This document shows, piece after piece, positions 44,333 through 52,563 of a stretch of DNA of 64,000 bases. Origin of the DNA: Devosia soli. GTDB lineage: Bacteria; Pseudomonadota; Alphaproteobacteria; Rhizobiales; Devosiaceae. A program made the position numbers and the translations under genes. The DNA is taken from assembly GCF_000970455.1 (NCBI RefSeq), contig NZ_LAJG01000005.1, forward strand, positions 496,001 to 560,000, in the 5' to 3' direction. Numbering within the stretch: position 1 is the stretch's first letter; every line of letters starts with the position of its first letter. The notes beneath the pieces were generated by a model, which saw nothing but the letters and a program-made list of their open reading frames with translations, had not been told where the DNA came from and did no database searches.

Positions 44333-45460
44333 TTACGCTGCGGCGCTCGTGCCGGAGCGCGCCAGATCGATATTGCGCGTCTTCATCAGCGGCTGGATAT
44401 ATTGGCCGAACTGCTCCATGCCGATGACGAAATCGTCGAAGGTGAGCATGATGCCTTCGATGCCCGGCTGGACGGCGATTTCGTCGAGCATGCGGGCGAC
44501 GTTCTCGTAAGAGCCGATGAGCTTGAGCATGCCGGTCGGTTCGGCCTTGGAGGGATCGTTGAGCATTTCCTGGGCGCGACGGGCCATGCCGCCGGCTGTG
44601 GAATTAGCCGGGGCGTTCTTGTCGGCGCTCGACTGGTCGCGCGACCAGGCGATTGCTTCGAGGTCTGTGCCCTTCTTGTAGTGTTCCCACTTTTCGAAGG
44701 CCATTTCGTCGGTGCGATCGGCGATGACCATGAGAAGGGTATAGGCGCCGACCTTGCGGCCATAGGGCTTTGTAACCTCAAGGAGACGCTTGGCATTGTC
44801 GCCGGCATTGGCCGTGTTGTTGATGCCGGCACCGGCGCCTATGAAGTTATAGTCGCAATGTTCGCCGACGAACTGCATGCCGCGATCGGAGGCGCCGGCT
44901 GCGACGATCTCGATGTGCGAGGACGGGCGCGGGCTGAGCTTGCAATCGTCCATCTGGAAGAAGTCGCCGTTGAAATTGGATGTGCCGGTTTCCCAGAGGT
45001 CCTTCATCACCTGGACGTATTCGGAAGCATATTCATAGCGGCGGCGGAAATGCTCGTCGCCCGGCCAGATCCCCATCTGCTGGTATTCCTTGGGCTGCCA
45101 GCCGGTGACGATGTTAACGCCGAAACGGCCTGGGGCGATGGAGTCGATGGTCGAGGCCATCCGCGCTGCAAGCGGCGGCGGCAGGGTGAGCAGAGCGATT
45201 GAGGCATAGAGCTTGATCTTGCTGGTGACGGCGGCGATGCCGGCCATCATGGTGAAGGCTTCAAGGTTGTGCTGCCAATATTCACTCGGACCATTGAAGC
45301 CGCGCAGCTTGATCATGGCGAGAGCGAAATCGAAGCCATAATGCTCGGCCCGCTGCACCACGGTCTTGTTTAGATCGAAGGTCGGATAGGTTTCCGGCGC
45401 CGTGGTGGAAATGAGCCAGCCGCGGCTGCCGATCGGAACGAATACACCCAGTTTGACCAT
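44333..45460 (-). CDS. RutA-type flavin-dependent monooxygenase (copy 1)
   Basis: A 375-residue LLM-class (bacterial luciferase-like) flavin monooxygenase of the RutA group. MVKLGVFVPIGSRGWLISTTAPETYPTFDLNKTVVQRAEHYGFDFALAMIKLRGF follows E. coli RutA nearly motif by motif, as do INIVTGWQPKEYQQMGIWPGDEHF-like residues near 140-165 and GIMLTFDDFVIGMEQFG near the end. RutA uses a flavin-N5-peroxide to break an amide C-N bond of uracil. ATG at 45460 with AGGAG. Last of three consecutive paralogues, 29 bases downstream of copy 2. The substrate need not be uracil, as the other rut genes are not a full set. Confidence 0.92.
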   Translation of the reverse strand: MVKLGVFVPIGSRGWLISTTAPETYPTFDLNKTVVQRAEHYGFDFALAMIKLRGFNGPSEYWQHNLEAFTMMAGIAAVTSKIKLYASIALLTLPPPLAARMASTIDSIAPGRFGVNIVTGWQPKEYQQMGIWPGDEHFRRRYEYASEYVQVMKDLWETGTSNFNGDFFQMDDCKLSPRPSSHIEIVAAGASDRGMQFVGEHCDYNFIGAGAGINNTANAGDNAKRLLEVTKPYGRKVGAYTLLMVIADRTDEMAFEKWEHYKKGTDLEAIAWSRDQSSADKNAPANSTAGGMARRAQEMLNDPSKAEPTGMLKLIGSYENVARMLDEIAVQPGIEGIMLTFDDFVIGMEQFGQYIQPLMKTRNIDLARSGTSAAA

Positions 45461-45489
45461 TGTTTTTTCTCCTAATCCGGTAGTGCCTG

Positions 45490-46611
45490 TCAGGCGGCGT
45501 TCTGGTTTGCGGCGCTGAGCTTGCTGCGGCTTTTCATCCGGGGCTGGATGTATTGGCCGAACTGCTCGATACCGGTGATGAAATCGTCGAAGGTGAGCAT
45601 GATGCCGCCAAGGCCCGGCGTCGCCGCGATGATGTCGAGCATGCGCGCGACGTTCTCGTAGGACCCGATGAGGCGCAGGCCACCGTGGGGCTCGGCGAGC
45701 TGGGGGTTCTTGAGCATGGCAAGCGTATTGGCGGCCATGCGGCCGGCGGTGGAGTCGGCCGAGGCGGATTTGTCGGCGCTCGACTGGCCGTGAGCCCATT
45801 CGATGGCTTCGAGGTCGGTGCCCTTCTTGTAGTGTTCCCACTTCGCCCAAGCGAGTTCGTCGGTGCGGTCGGCGATGACCATGCAGCCGGTAAGCGCGGA
45901 AACATTGCGGCCGGTTTTGGCGGCGAAGGTGTTGAGGCGCGCGACATTGTCGCCGGCCTTGTCGGCTTCGTTGATGCCGCCGCCCGACGATACGAAGTTG
46001 TAGTCGCAGTGCTCTGCGACGAATTCCATGCCGCGATCGGAGGTGCCGGCGGCAACGATGTCGATATGGGCAGACGGGCGCGGGCTCAGCTTGCAGTCGT
46101 CCATCTGGAAGAATTTGCCCTGGAAATTGGACGTGCCGGTTTCCCATAGCTCCTTCATGACGCGCACATATTCAGTGGCGTAGTCGTAGCGGCTCTTGAA
46201 GTGCTCGTCGCCGGGCCAGAGGCCCATCTGCTGATATTCCTTGGGCTGCCAGCCGGTGACGATGTTGACGCCAAACCGGCCCGGCGCGATCGAGTCGATG
46301 GTTGACGCCATGCGGGCGGCGAGCGGCGGCGGCAGCGTCAGGAGCGCGATCGAGGAATAGAGCTTGATGCGCTGGGTGACGGCGGCGATGCCGGCCATCA
46401 GGGTGAAGGGTTCGAGGTTGTGCTGCCAGAATTCGGACGGACCGTTGAAGCCGCGCAACTTGACCATGGCGAGGGCGAAATCGAACCCATAGTGCTCGGC
46501 GCGCTGCACGATCGTCTTGTTCATGTCGAAGGTTGGAAACAACTTCGGCGAGGTGGTGGAGCGCAGCCAGCCGCGGCTGCCGATGGGAATAAAAACCCCG
46601 ATCTGGACCAT
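45490..46611 (-). CDS. RutA-type flavin-dependent monooxygenase (copy 2)
   Basis: A 373-residue paralogue of copy 1 with the same motif order, including GVFIPIGSRGWLRSTTSPKLFPTFDMNK, FGVNIVTGWQPKEYQQMGLWPGD and MLTFDDFITGIEQFGQYIQP. It shares nearly all positions of the flavin-binding core with copy 1 and differs mainly in the insertion around residues 220-300 that borders the substrate pocket. ATG at 46611. It lies 61 bases downstream of copy 3. Retaining three full-length copies argues for distinct substrates rather than redundancy. Confidence 0.92.
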   Translation of the reverse strand: MVQIGVFIPIGSRGWLRSTTSPKLFPTFDMNKTIVQRAEHYGFDFALAMVKLRGFNGPSEFWQHNLEPFTLMAGIAAVTQRIKLYSSIALLTLPPPLAARMASTIDSIAPGRFGVNIVTGWQPKEYQQMGLWPGDEHFKSRYDYATEYVRVMKELWETGTSNFQGKFFQMDDCKLSPRPSAHIDIVAAGTSDRGMEFVAEHCDYNFVSSGGGINEADKAGDNVARLNTFAAKTGRNVSALTGCMVIADRTDELAWAKWEHYKKGTDLEAIEWAHGQSSADKSASADSTAGRMAANTLAMLKNPQLAEPHGGLRLIGSYENVARMLDIIAATPGLGGIMLTFDDFITGIEQFGQYIQPRMKSRSKLSAANQNAA

Positions 46612-46672
46612 TTTAGCTTCCTCGATGTAACAGGAAGGTCCCGCGCTGGCGCGAGACCGGAGAGCGCCTCGC

Positions 46673-47770
46673 TCAGGCAGCGACCTGGTCGGCCTTGAGG
46701 CCAACATTGCGCGTCTTCATCAGTGGCTGGATGTGTTCGCCGAACTGCTCGATGCCGGTGACGAAATCATCGAAGGTGAGCATGATGCCCTTGATGCCGG
46801 GGGTCGTGCCGATTTCGTCGAGCATGCGCGCGACATTTTCATACGAGCCGATGATCTTGGTCATGCCGGTCGGCTCGGGATTTTCGATGCCTTTCTTAAG
46901 GAGAGCAGCCGTCGAATTGGCATTGGCCTTGGTGTCGGCGCCAGCCTGGCTCGCCTGCCATTCGAGGGCTTCGACGTCGGTGCCCTGCTTGTAATATTCG
47001 TATCTGGCGAAGGCCATTTCGTCGGTGCGATCGGCAATGACCATGACGAGCTGGAAGGCGCCGGTGCCACGGCCGTGGCGTGCGGCGGCTTCGGCGACGC
47101 GGCCGGCGACGTCGCGGCAGCCATCGGTCTGGTTGAGGCCTCCGGCGACGACGAAGTTGTAGTCTCCATATTTGGCGACGAAATCCATGCCGGCAGGGGA
47201 CTGGCCGGCGCCGACGATCTTGATCGGCGCGCTGGGGCACGGGGAGAGCTTGCAGTCGTCGTATTGGAAGAAGTCGCCCTTGAAATCGGACGTGCCGGTT
47301 TCCCAGAGCTGCTTCATGATCTGCACATATTCCGACGCATAATCATAGCGGCGGGCGAAATGCTCGGGCGTGAGCTCAAGGCCCATCTGCTGATATTCCT
47401 TGGGCTGCCAGCCGGTGACCATGTTGACCCCGATACGACCGGGGGCGATGGAGTCGATGGTCGAGACCATGCGGGCGACGAGCGCAGGCGGCATGGTGAG
47501 CATGGCGACGGAAGCGAAAAGCTGGATCTTCTTGGTCACGGCGGCAAGGCCTGCCATGAGCGTGAAGCTTTCGAGATTGTGCACCCAGTATTCGCTCGGC
47601 CCATTATAGCCGCGGAGCTTGATCATCGAGAGGGCGAAATCGAGCCCATAATGCTCGGCGCGCTGCACGACGGTCTTGTTGAGATCGAAAGTCGGGTAGG
47701 TCTTCGGCGAGGTGTTGGAAATGAGCCAGCCGCGGCTGCCGATGGGGATGAATACGCCGATTTGCGTCAC
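46673..47770 (-). CDS. RutA-type flavin-dependent monooxygenase (copy 3, first in operon)
   Basis: A 365-residue paralogue starting at GTG 47770, which has AGGAGAC at good spacing. VTGWQPKEYQQMGLELTPEHFARRYDYA replaces the IWPGD/LWPGD segment kept in RutA and in copies 1 and 2, and the region after residue 210 is shorter. This is therefore the most divergent copy. GIMLTFDDFVTGIEQFGEHIQPLMKTR at the end is conserved. A palindromic element with a TGAGAA core lies upstream at 47877-47912, where the operon promoter is expected. Confidence 0.9.
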   Translation of the reverse strand: MTQIGVFIPIGSRGWLISNTSPKTYPTFDLNKTVVQRAEHYGLDFALSMIKLRGYNGPSEYWVHNLESFTLMAGLAAVTKKIQLFASVAMLTMPPALVARMVSTIDSIAPGRIGVNMVTGWQPKEYQQMGLELTPEHFARRYDYASEYVQIMKQLWETGTSDFKGDFFQYDDCKLSPCPSAPIKIVGAGQSPAGMDFVAKYGDYNFVVAGGLNQTDGCRDVAGRVAEAAARHGRGTGAFQLVMVIADRTDEMAFARYEYYKQGTDVEALEWQASQAGADTKANANSTAALLKKGIENPEPTGMTKIIGSYENVARMLDEIGTTPGIKGIMLTFDDFVTGIEQFGEHIQPLMKTRNVGLKADQVAA

Positions 47771-47876
47771 GCCGATGTCTCCTGCAGTCTCCCCGCGACA
47801 CGGCCGGAGCGGGCCGAGGAGGCAGGGAAGGTGTGGTTGCAGGAGGATGGTCGGGCGCTCGGCCAATTTTTCCAAT

Positions 47877-47912
47877 GGAGTAATTCTCACCCGCTGGGCG
47901 CAAAATTACTCC
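47877..47912. promoter_or_regulatory. Putative regulon operator, site 3 (RutA-type operon)
   Basis: Outer arms GGAGTAATT (47877-47885) and AATTACTCC (47904-47912) are a perfect 9-bp inverted repeat around 18 bases. On the minus strand the inner part reads CGGGTGAGAATT, sharing CGGGTGAGAA with sites 1 and 2. It lies about 110 bases upstream of the RutA-type operon and 134 bases upstream of the divergent lipoprotein gene. Confidence 0.5.
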
Positions 47913-48045
47913 GGGATTTGGATGGGGGCGGAGTCAGCAAGGCTCGGAAGCATTCGCGCGAGTGTGGCCCTGCTGCTCTTGCCAAGTCGGATCGGCCGGA
48001 CCAATGTCCGCGAACGCGACAGTTCAGGTCGTGGGGGAGTTCATC

Positions 48046-48723
48046 ATGACAAGAGGCAAAGACCGCGATCTGGATGCGGCACCTGCGCAGTTCACGCGGC
48101 GCGCCTTTCTCGTTGGATCGGCGGCGCTGATCGGCGCGGCGGGGCTTGCAGCCTGTTCGCCGACCGGCATGAGCATGGCCGAGGCGGAACGCATCTATGG
48201 CCCCCTGCCCAATGAGCGCTTCCCGGTGCCAGCGGTTAATATCGCCAAGGTCGATCCAAAATATCTCCGCCGCCGGGTGCGCTACGATTCCAAGGAGCCG
48301 GTAGGGACGATCATCGTCGACCCCAAGCACTATTATGTCTATCGGATCGAAGGCGACGGCTATGCCACGCGCTATGGCGCCAATGTCGGGCGCGCCGGGT
48401 TCGTCTGGAGCGGCGAGGCTTATATCGGGCGCAAGGCGGAATGGCCGGTCTGGACGCCGCCCAAGGAGATGATCGCGCGGCAGCCGGAAGCCGCGCCCTA
48501 TGCCAATGGCATGCCGCCGGGCCTCAATAATCCGCTCGGCGCACGCACGCTCTATCTCTACCAGAACGGCGCCTATACGCTCTACACCATCTACAGCACC
48601 ATCATGCCCGAAACCATCGGCAAGGGCGTGTCGAGTGGCTGCGTGGGGCTGCTGACGCAGGATATGCTCGACCTTTATGACAAGACGCCAGTCAATACTA
48701 AGGTGATCGTGCTCAAGGCCTGA
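48046..48723 (+). CDS. L,D-transpeptidase-fold lipoprotein with degenerate active site
   Basis: A 225-residue YkuD-domain protein. The N-terminus has a twin-arginine-like TRRAFLVG and a lipobox LAAC (Cys37), so it is probably an envelope lipoprotein. Family members crosslink peptidoglycan or attach outer membrane proteins. The core is recognisable (GTIIVDPKHYYVYRIEGDG, NPLGARTLYLYQNGAYTLY), and SSGC with Cys199 is kept. The paired His, normally in IHGT, is Tyr183 (IYST), and the usual GCIR reads GCVG. Catalysis is therefore doubtful. ATG at 48046 with GGGAG. Confidence 0.85.
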   Translation: MTRGKDRDLDAAPAQFTRRAFLVGSAALIGAAGLAACSPTGMSMAEAERIYGPLPNERFPVPAVNIAKVDPKYLRRRVRYDSKEPVGTIIVDPKHYYVYRIEGDGYATRYGANVGRAGFVWSGEAYIGRKAEWPVWTPPKEMIARQPEAAPYANGMPPGLNNPLGARTLYLYQNGAYTLYTIYSTIMPETIGKGVSSGCVGLLTQDMLDLYDKTPVNTKVIVLKA

Positions 48724-48771
48724 GGCTCCTGGGACAAGTGGCTGCCGGAGATCCGGGGGCCGCTGCCAGGA

Positions 48772-49410
48772 TCAAAGGCGCGCTGCCCAATCTGCGAGCT
48801 TTCCGCCAAGACGTTCAAGATGATCGGCGGCTGAAAAGCCGGATACGGCCTTGCGCGGCTTGAGGTCGTGATCGCCATCCTCGAGCCAGAAGAGATCGAT
48901 ATTGGGCGAGAGGCCGTAGGCCGGCACTTCCGCACTGGTGCCGAAGGGATCACGCGTGCCCTGGAAGAAGAGAGCCGGCGCCTGCAGATTTTCGAGATGG
49001 GCGGTGCGCAACTGATCGGGCTTGTCCGGCGGGTGGAACGGATAGCCGAAACAGACGAGTCCGGCGATGCGGCGAGCCGCATAAAGATCGTCGGCCACCA
49101 TGCTTGCGACGCGGCCGCCCATGGATTTGCCGCCGATCAGTAGCGGCCCTCTGGTCGGACCGAGATCGTCCACCGCAGCGATGAATTCGGGCATGACGCG
49201 CTCCGCCTTGGGTGGCGGCTTGCGGCCATCGCCGGTGCGGCGCGACGCCATATAGGCAAATTCGAAGAGGGCAACGCGGATAGACCGGGCAGCAACCGCG
49301 CCTGCCAGCGCCGTCATGGCCGGAGAATCCATCGGCGCGCCGGCACCATGGGCAAGCAGCAGCGTCAGGCGCGCGTCTTCGGGGCCATCGAAGAGAAAAT
49401 CGGTCGGCAT
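48772..49410 (-). CDS. Alpha/beta hydrolase, KANL3/Tex30-like
   Basis: A 212-residue alpha/beta hydrolase of the dienelactone-hydrolase-like KANL3/Tex30 group. TLLLAHGAGAPMDSPAM near residue 18 is the oxyanion-hole strand, GGKSMGGRVASM near 95 holds the nucleophile Ser in a G.S.GG elbow, and DGDHDLKPRKA near 180 carries the catalytic His. ATG at 49410. The substrate is unknown. It converges on the lipoprotein gene with a 48-base gap. Confidence 0.85.
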   Translation of the reverse strand: MPTDFLFDGPEDARLTLLLAHGAGAPMDSPAMTALAGAVAARSIRVALFEFAYMASRRTGDGRKPPPKAERVMPEFIAAVDDLGPTRGPLLIGGKSMGGRVASMVADDLYAARRIAGLVCFGYPFHPPDKPDQLRTAHLENLQAPALFFQGTRDPFGTSAEVPAYGLSPNIDLFWLEDGDHDLKPRKAVSGFSAADHLERLGGKLADWAARL

Positions 49411-49592
49411 CGCGGGCCTCCTCGTTTGCTCGCAAGAGTATCGGCAATCCGGGGCGACAACCACCCAGGAAAGACGACCAAGGCGCGGCTCGATACGGAG
49501 CGTGTGGCCGAGCGCGCCGGATTCAGGCGGATCGCGGCTGGCTCGGACAGGCGACTCCGGCTAGGAAGCGGCAGCCTTTGCGGGAGGATGGA

Positions 49593-50903
49593 ATGGCGCT
49601 TTCGATCGATCAGGTGATGGACGAGGCGGGAGCCGGACGCTTCCAGCGCCGTCTTCTCGGCATTTTCGGGCTGGTCTGGGCGGCAGACGCCATGCAGGTG
49701 CTGGCCGTTGGGTTCACCAGTGCCTCGATTGCCGCGACGTTTCAAATCTCCCTGCCCGAGGCGCTGCAGATCGGTACGGTGTTTTTCCTCGGCATGCTGA
49801 TCGGCGCCAGTCTTTTCGGGCGCCTCGCCGACCGCTTCGGGCGACGGCGGGTGTTGCTGGTGACGGTCGCCCTCGATGCCGTCTTTGGGGTGCTATCGGT
49901 TTTCGCACCGAACCTCTGGGTGCTCTTCGTCTTGCGATTTTTGACCGGGATGGCCGTGGGCGGCACGCTTCCGGTCGATTATGCGATGATGGCGGAATTT
50001 CTGCCGGCCAAGAACCGGGGGCGCTGGCTGGTCATCCTCGAAGGATTCTGGGCCGTCGGGACCATCGTCATCGCGCTGGCCGCCTGGGGCGCGAGTCTTC
50101 TGGGCGTGGCCGACGCCTGGCGCTGGATTTTTGCGGTCACCGCGCTGCCGGCGCTGATCGGTATCTGGCTTCGGCTCTGGGTGCCGGAATCGCCGCAGTT
50201 CCTGCTGCGAAGCGGACAAAAGAAGGCGCTCGTTTCCGTGCTCGACACCGTGCTTTCAACCAATGGCAAGTCAACGCTGCCTGCCGATACGGCCATCGCC
50301 TTGCCCCCGGCGCACAAAGCGCCCGGCATCTTCTCCCCTGCCCTCAGACGCCGGACGATTTCGATCCTTGCCGTTTGGCTTCTCGTGTCGATTTCCTATT
50401 ACGGGATCTTCACCTGGCTACCGGCACGGCTGGCCTCGGAAGGGCTCGGCTATGTACGCGGCTATGATTTCCTCGTTCTGGTCGCGCTGGCGCAGTTGCC
50501 CGGCTATGCGCTGGCGGCCTGGGGCGTCGAGCGATTTGGCCGCAAGCCGACCCTCGTCAGCTTCGTACTTCTGAGCGCGGCAGGGTGTGCTCTTTTCGTG
50601 CTGGCGGGCACCGGGCCAATGGTGGGTGGAGCGATCCTGCTCATGAGCTTTGCGCTGCTCGGCACCTGGGGCGCGCTTTACGCTTTTACGCCTGAACTTT
50701 ACCCCACCGCTTCGCGCGCCACCGGCATGGGCGCCGCGGGATCGGCAGCGCGGCTCGGCGGCCTGCTGGCCCCTTCGATCATGGGGCTGGTCTTCGTGCA
50801 GGATTTTGCCCTCGCCATCGGGCTCTTTGCCGGGCTGCTGTTGTTGGCGGCAGGTGCGGCCTGGCTCGTGGACGCCGAAACACGAGACGCGAGGCTGGAC
50901 TAG
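49593..50903 (+). CDS. MFS transporter, sugar/aromatic acid type
   Basis: A 436-residue twelve-helix transporter. GRLADRFGRRRVLLVT is motif A, RFLTGMAVGGTLPVDYAMMAEFLPAKNRGRW is the loop 4-5 signature of the organic-ion/sugar porter branch (R..G.G.G...P....E..P...RG), and VPESPQFLLRSGQ is the PESPRW-like motif after helix 6. Members import aromatic acids, sugars or metabolites. ATG at 49593 with GGGAGG. It converges on the FGGY kinase gene with a 19-base gap, so it may be unrelated to either neighbour. Confidence 0.88.
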   Translation: MALSIDQVMDEAGAGRFQRRLLGIFGLVWAADAMQVLAVGFTSASIAATFQISLPEALQIGTVFFLGMLIGASLFGRLADRFGRRRVLLVTVALDAVFGVLSVFAPNLWVLFVLRFLTGMAVGGTLPVDYAMMAEFLPAKNRGRWLVILEGFWAVGTIVIALAAWGASLLGVADAWRWIFAVTALPALIGIWLRLWVPESPQFLLRSGQKKALVSVLDTVLSTNGKSTLPADTAIALPPAHKAPGIFSPALRRRTISILAVWLLVSISYYGIFTWLPARLASEGLGYVRGYDFLVLVALAQLPGYALAAWGVERFGRKPTLVSFVLLSAAGCALFVLAGTGPMVGGAILLMSFALLGTWGALYAFTPELYPTASRATGMGAAGSAARLGGLLAPSIMGLVFVQDFALAIGLFAGLLLLAAGAAWLVDAETRDARLD

Positions 50904-50922
50904 CCCTCTTCAGGATCAGCGA

Positions 50923-52509
50923 TCAGTCAAGCGCGTCAATGGCTTGGCGCTGTCTGAGCATTTCGATGAATATCCGGTAGTCCCTGTCGAACTGCGGCTG
51001 GGCTGCCGGATTGGGCGGGCGCGAGGTGCCGCCTTGCTGCATCGAGAGGCAGGCCTGATCAAGGCTCGGATAGAGGCCGGCGGCATTGGCGGCGACCATG
51101 GCCATGCCGAGAAGTGTGGCATCGGGGGCCGAGGGTTCGACCACGGTGCAGCCAGTGGCGTCGGCGTAAAGCTCCATCAGCAAAGGATTTTTTGTGTGCC
51201 CGCCGGTGATGTGCAGGGTGTCGATGGCATAGCCGCGGGTGTTGAGGGTTTCGAGGATGTGGCGGACGCCGAGGGCGATCGAGACGCAGGTTCGCCAATA
51301 GAGGCGGCAAAGACTGTCAAAATCGCTGTCGAGGGTAAGGCCGGAGATGACGCCGAGGGCGAAGGGGTCGCCGAGTGGAGAGCGGTTTCCGTGAAAATCT
51401 GGCAGCACATGCAAGCGGTTAGCGAGAGCGAGGCCTTCGGTTTCGCGAAGCTCCATGACCCGACGGCAGATGGCGAGGTGGATTTCGCGGGTGGGTTCAC
51501 CCCCGGCACCATGCCAGCGGATGATGTGATCGAGCAGTGCGCCGGTGGCGGATTGGCCGCCTTCGTTGAGCCAGACGCCGGGGAGGACGGCGCCGAAATA
51601 GGGTCCCCAGACGCCGGTGGTTGGGCGGTCTTCGGCCGATAAGGCCATGACACAGCTCGATGTTCCCGCGATGAGGGCCAGGTGGCGGTCGATGGTATCG
51701 ACGTCGGACGTGAAGGCACCGAGGACGCCGAGGGCGCCGGCATGCGCGTCGATGAGACCAGCGCCGACTCGGCACTTTTCGGTGAGGCCGAGTTGGGTGG
51801 CGGCGGTGTTGGTCAGCGGGCCCAGGTCGGCGCCGACGGGGCTGGCGGTGTCGGGAAGTGCAGCTTTTTCAAGGAGATCGTCGAGGCCGACGAGATTCAG
51901 GAAGTCCTGCTGCCAGCCTGGGGTGCGGTGTCCGAGATAGGTCCATTTGCAGGTCAGGGTCGATTGCGAGCGGGCAAGCGATCCAGTGGCTTTCCAGGAC
52001 AAAAAGTCAGCCAAATCAAACATATGGCCTGCTCGGGCCCAGCTTTGCGGCAGGTGGCGCTTGAGCCACATGAGCTTGGGCACTTCCATTTCGGGGGACA
52101 TAACGCCGCCGGCATAATGGAGGACTTCATGCCCGGTGCGCGTGCATTCATCGGCTTCTTCGAGAGCGCGATGATCGAGCCAAACTATTGTATCCCAACG
52201 ATCTTCTCCGTCTTTCGATACGGTGACCGGCGCGCCATAGGCATCGCGGACGACGAGGGAACAGGTGGCGTCAAAGCCGATGCCGACGACATCGGCCGGG
52301 TCGGCGTGTGCTTGGGTGAGCGCGGTGCGGACGGCGAGGCAGACGGCGGCCCAGATATCTTCGCTGTCGTGCTCGGCGAAATTGGCGTCGCTGCGCCGCA
52401 TCCGGATCGGATTTTCGTGACGACCCAAGAGTATACCGTCGCGTGTGAACACTCCGGCACGGGCGCTGCCGGTGCCTACGTCCACTCCCATCAGGAGGTT
52501 TTGCCCCAC
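50923..52509 (-). CDS. FGGY-family carbohydrate kinase, D-ribulokinase-like
   Basis: A 528-residue FGGY kinase. The N-terminal phosphate motif is LLMGVDVGTGSARAGVFTRDG and the FGGY signature regions are MSPEMEVPKLMWLKRHLP and HITGGHTKNPLLMELYADATG. Length and motifs place it in the ribulokinase group rather than glycerol or xylulose kinase. It is the last gene of the polyol operon and probably phosphorylates the ketose made by the adjacent dehydrogenase. GTG at 52509 with GAGGG upstream. A ketohexose kinase would be expected if mannitol were the only substrate, so ribitol or arabitol use is worth considering. Confidence 0.9.
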   Translation of the reverse strand: MGQNLLMGVDVGTGSARAGVFTRDGILLGRHENPIRMRRSDANFAEHDSEDIWAAVCLAVRTALTQAHADPADVVGIGFDATCSLVVRDAYGAPVTVSKDGEDRWDTIVWLDHRALEEADECTRTGHEVLHYAGGVMSPEMEVPKLMWLKRHLPQSWARAGHMFDLADFLSWKATGSLARSQSTLTCKWTYLGHRTPGWQQDFLNLVGLDDLLEKAALPDTASPVGADLGPLTNTAATQLGLTEKCRVGAGLIDAHAGALGVLGAFTSDVDTIDRHLALIAGTSSCVMALSAEDRPTTGVWGPYFGAVLPGVWLNEGGQSATGALLDHIIRWHGAGGEPTREIHLAICRRVMELRETEGLALANRLHVLPDFHGNRSPLGDPFALGVISGLTLDSDFDSLCRLYWRTCVSIALGVRHILETLNTRGYAIDTLHITGGHTKNPLLMELYADATGCTVVEPSAPDATLLGMAMVAANAAGLYPSLDQACLSMQQGGTSRPPNPAAQPQFDRDYRIFIEMLRQRQAIDALD

Positions 52510-52563
52510 GCTACCCTCGCTTCTCCGTCCCGGGCGGAGATTAGCGGAAGGCAGCGGGCGGGG

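Noticed and set aside
44333..46147. 604-codon frame suggesting a fusion of a RutA-type protein with an upstream domain
   Set aside because: The extra 229 codons are an out-of-frame reading of copy 2. ATG at 45460 has AGGAG and gives a normal-length protein.
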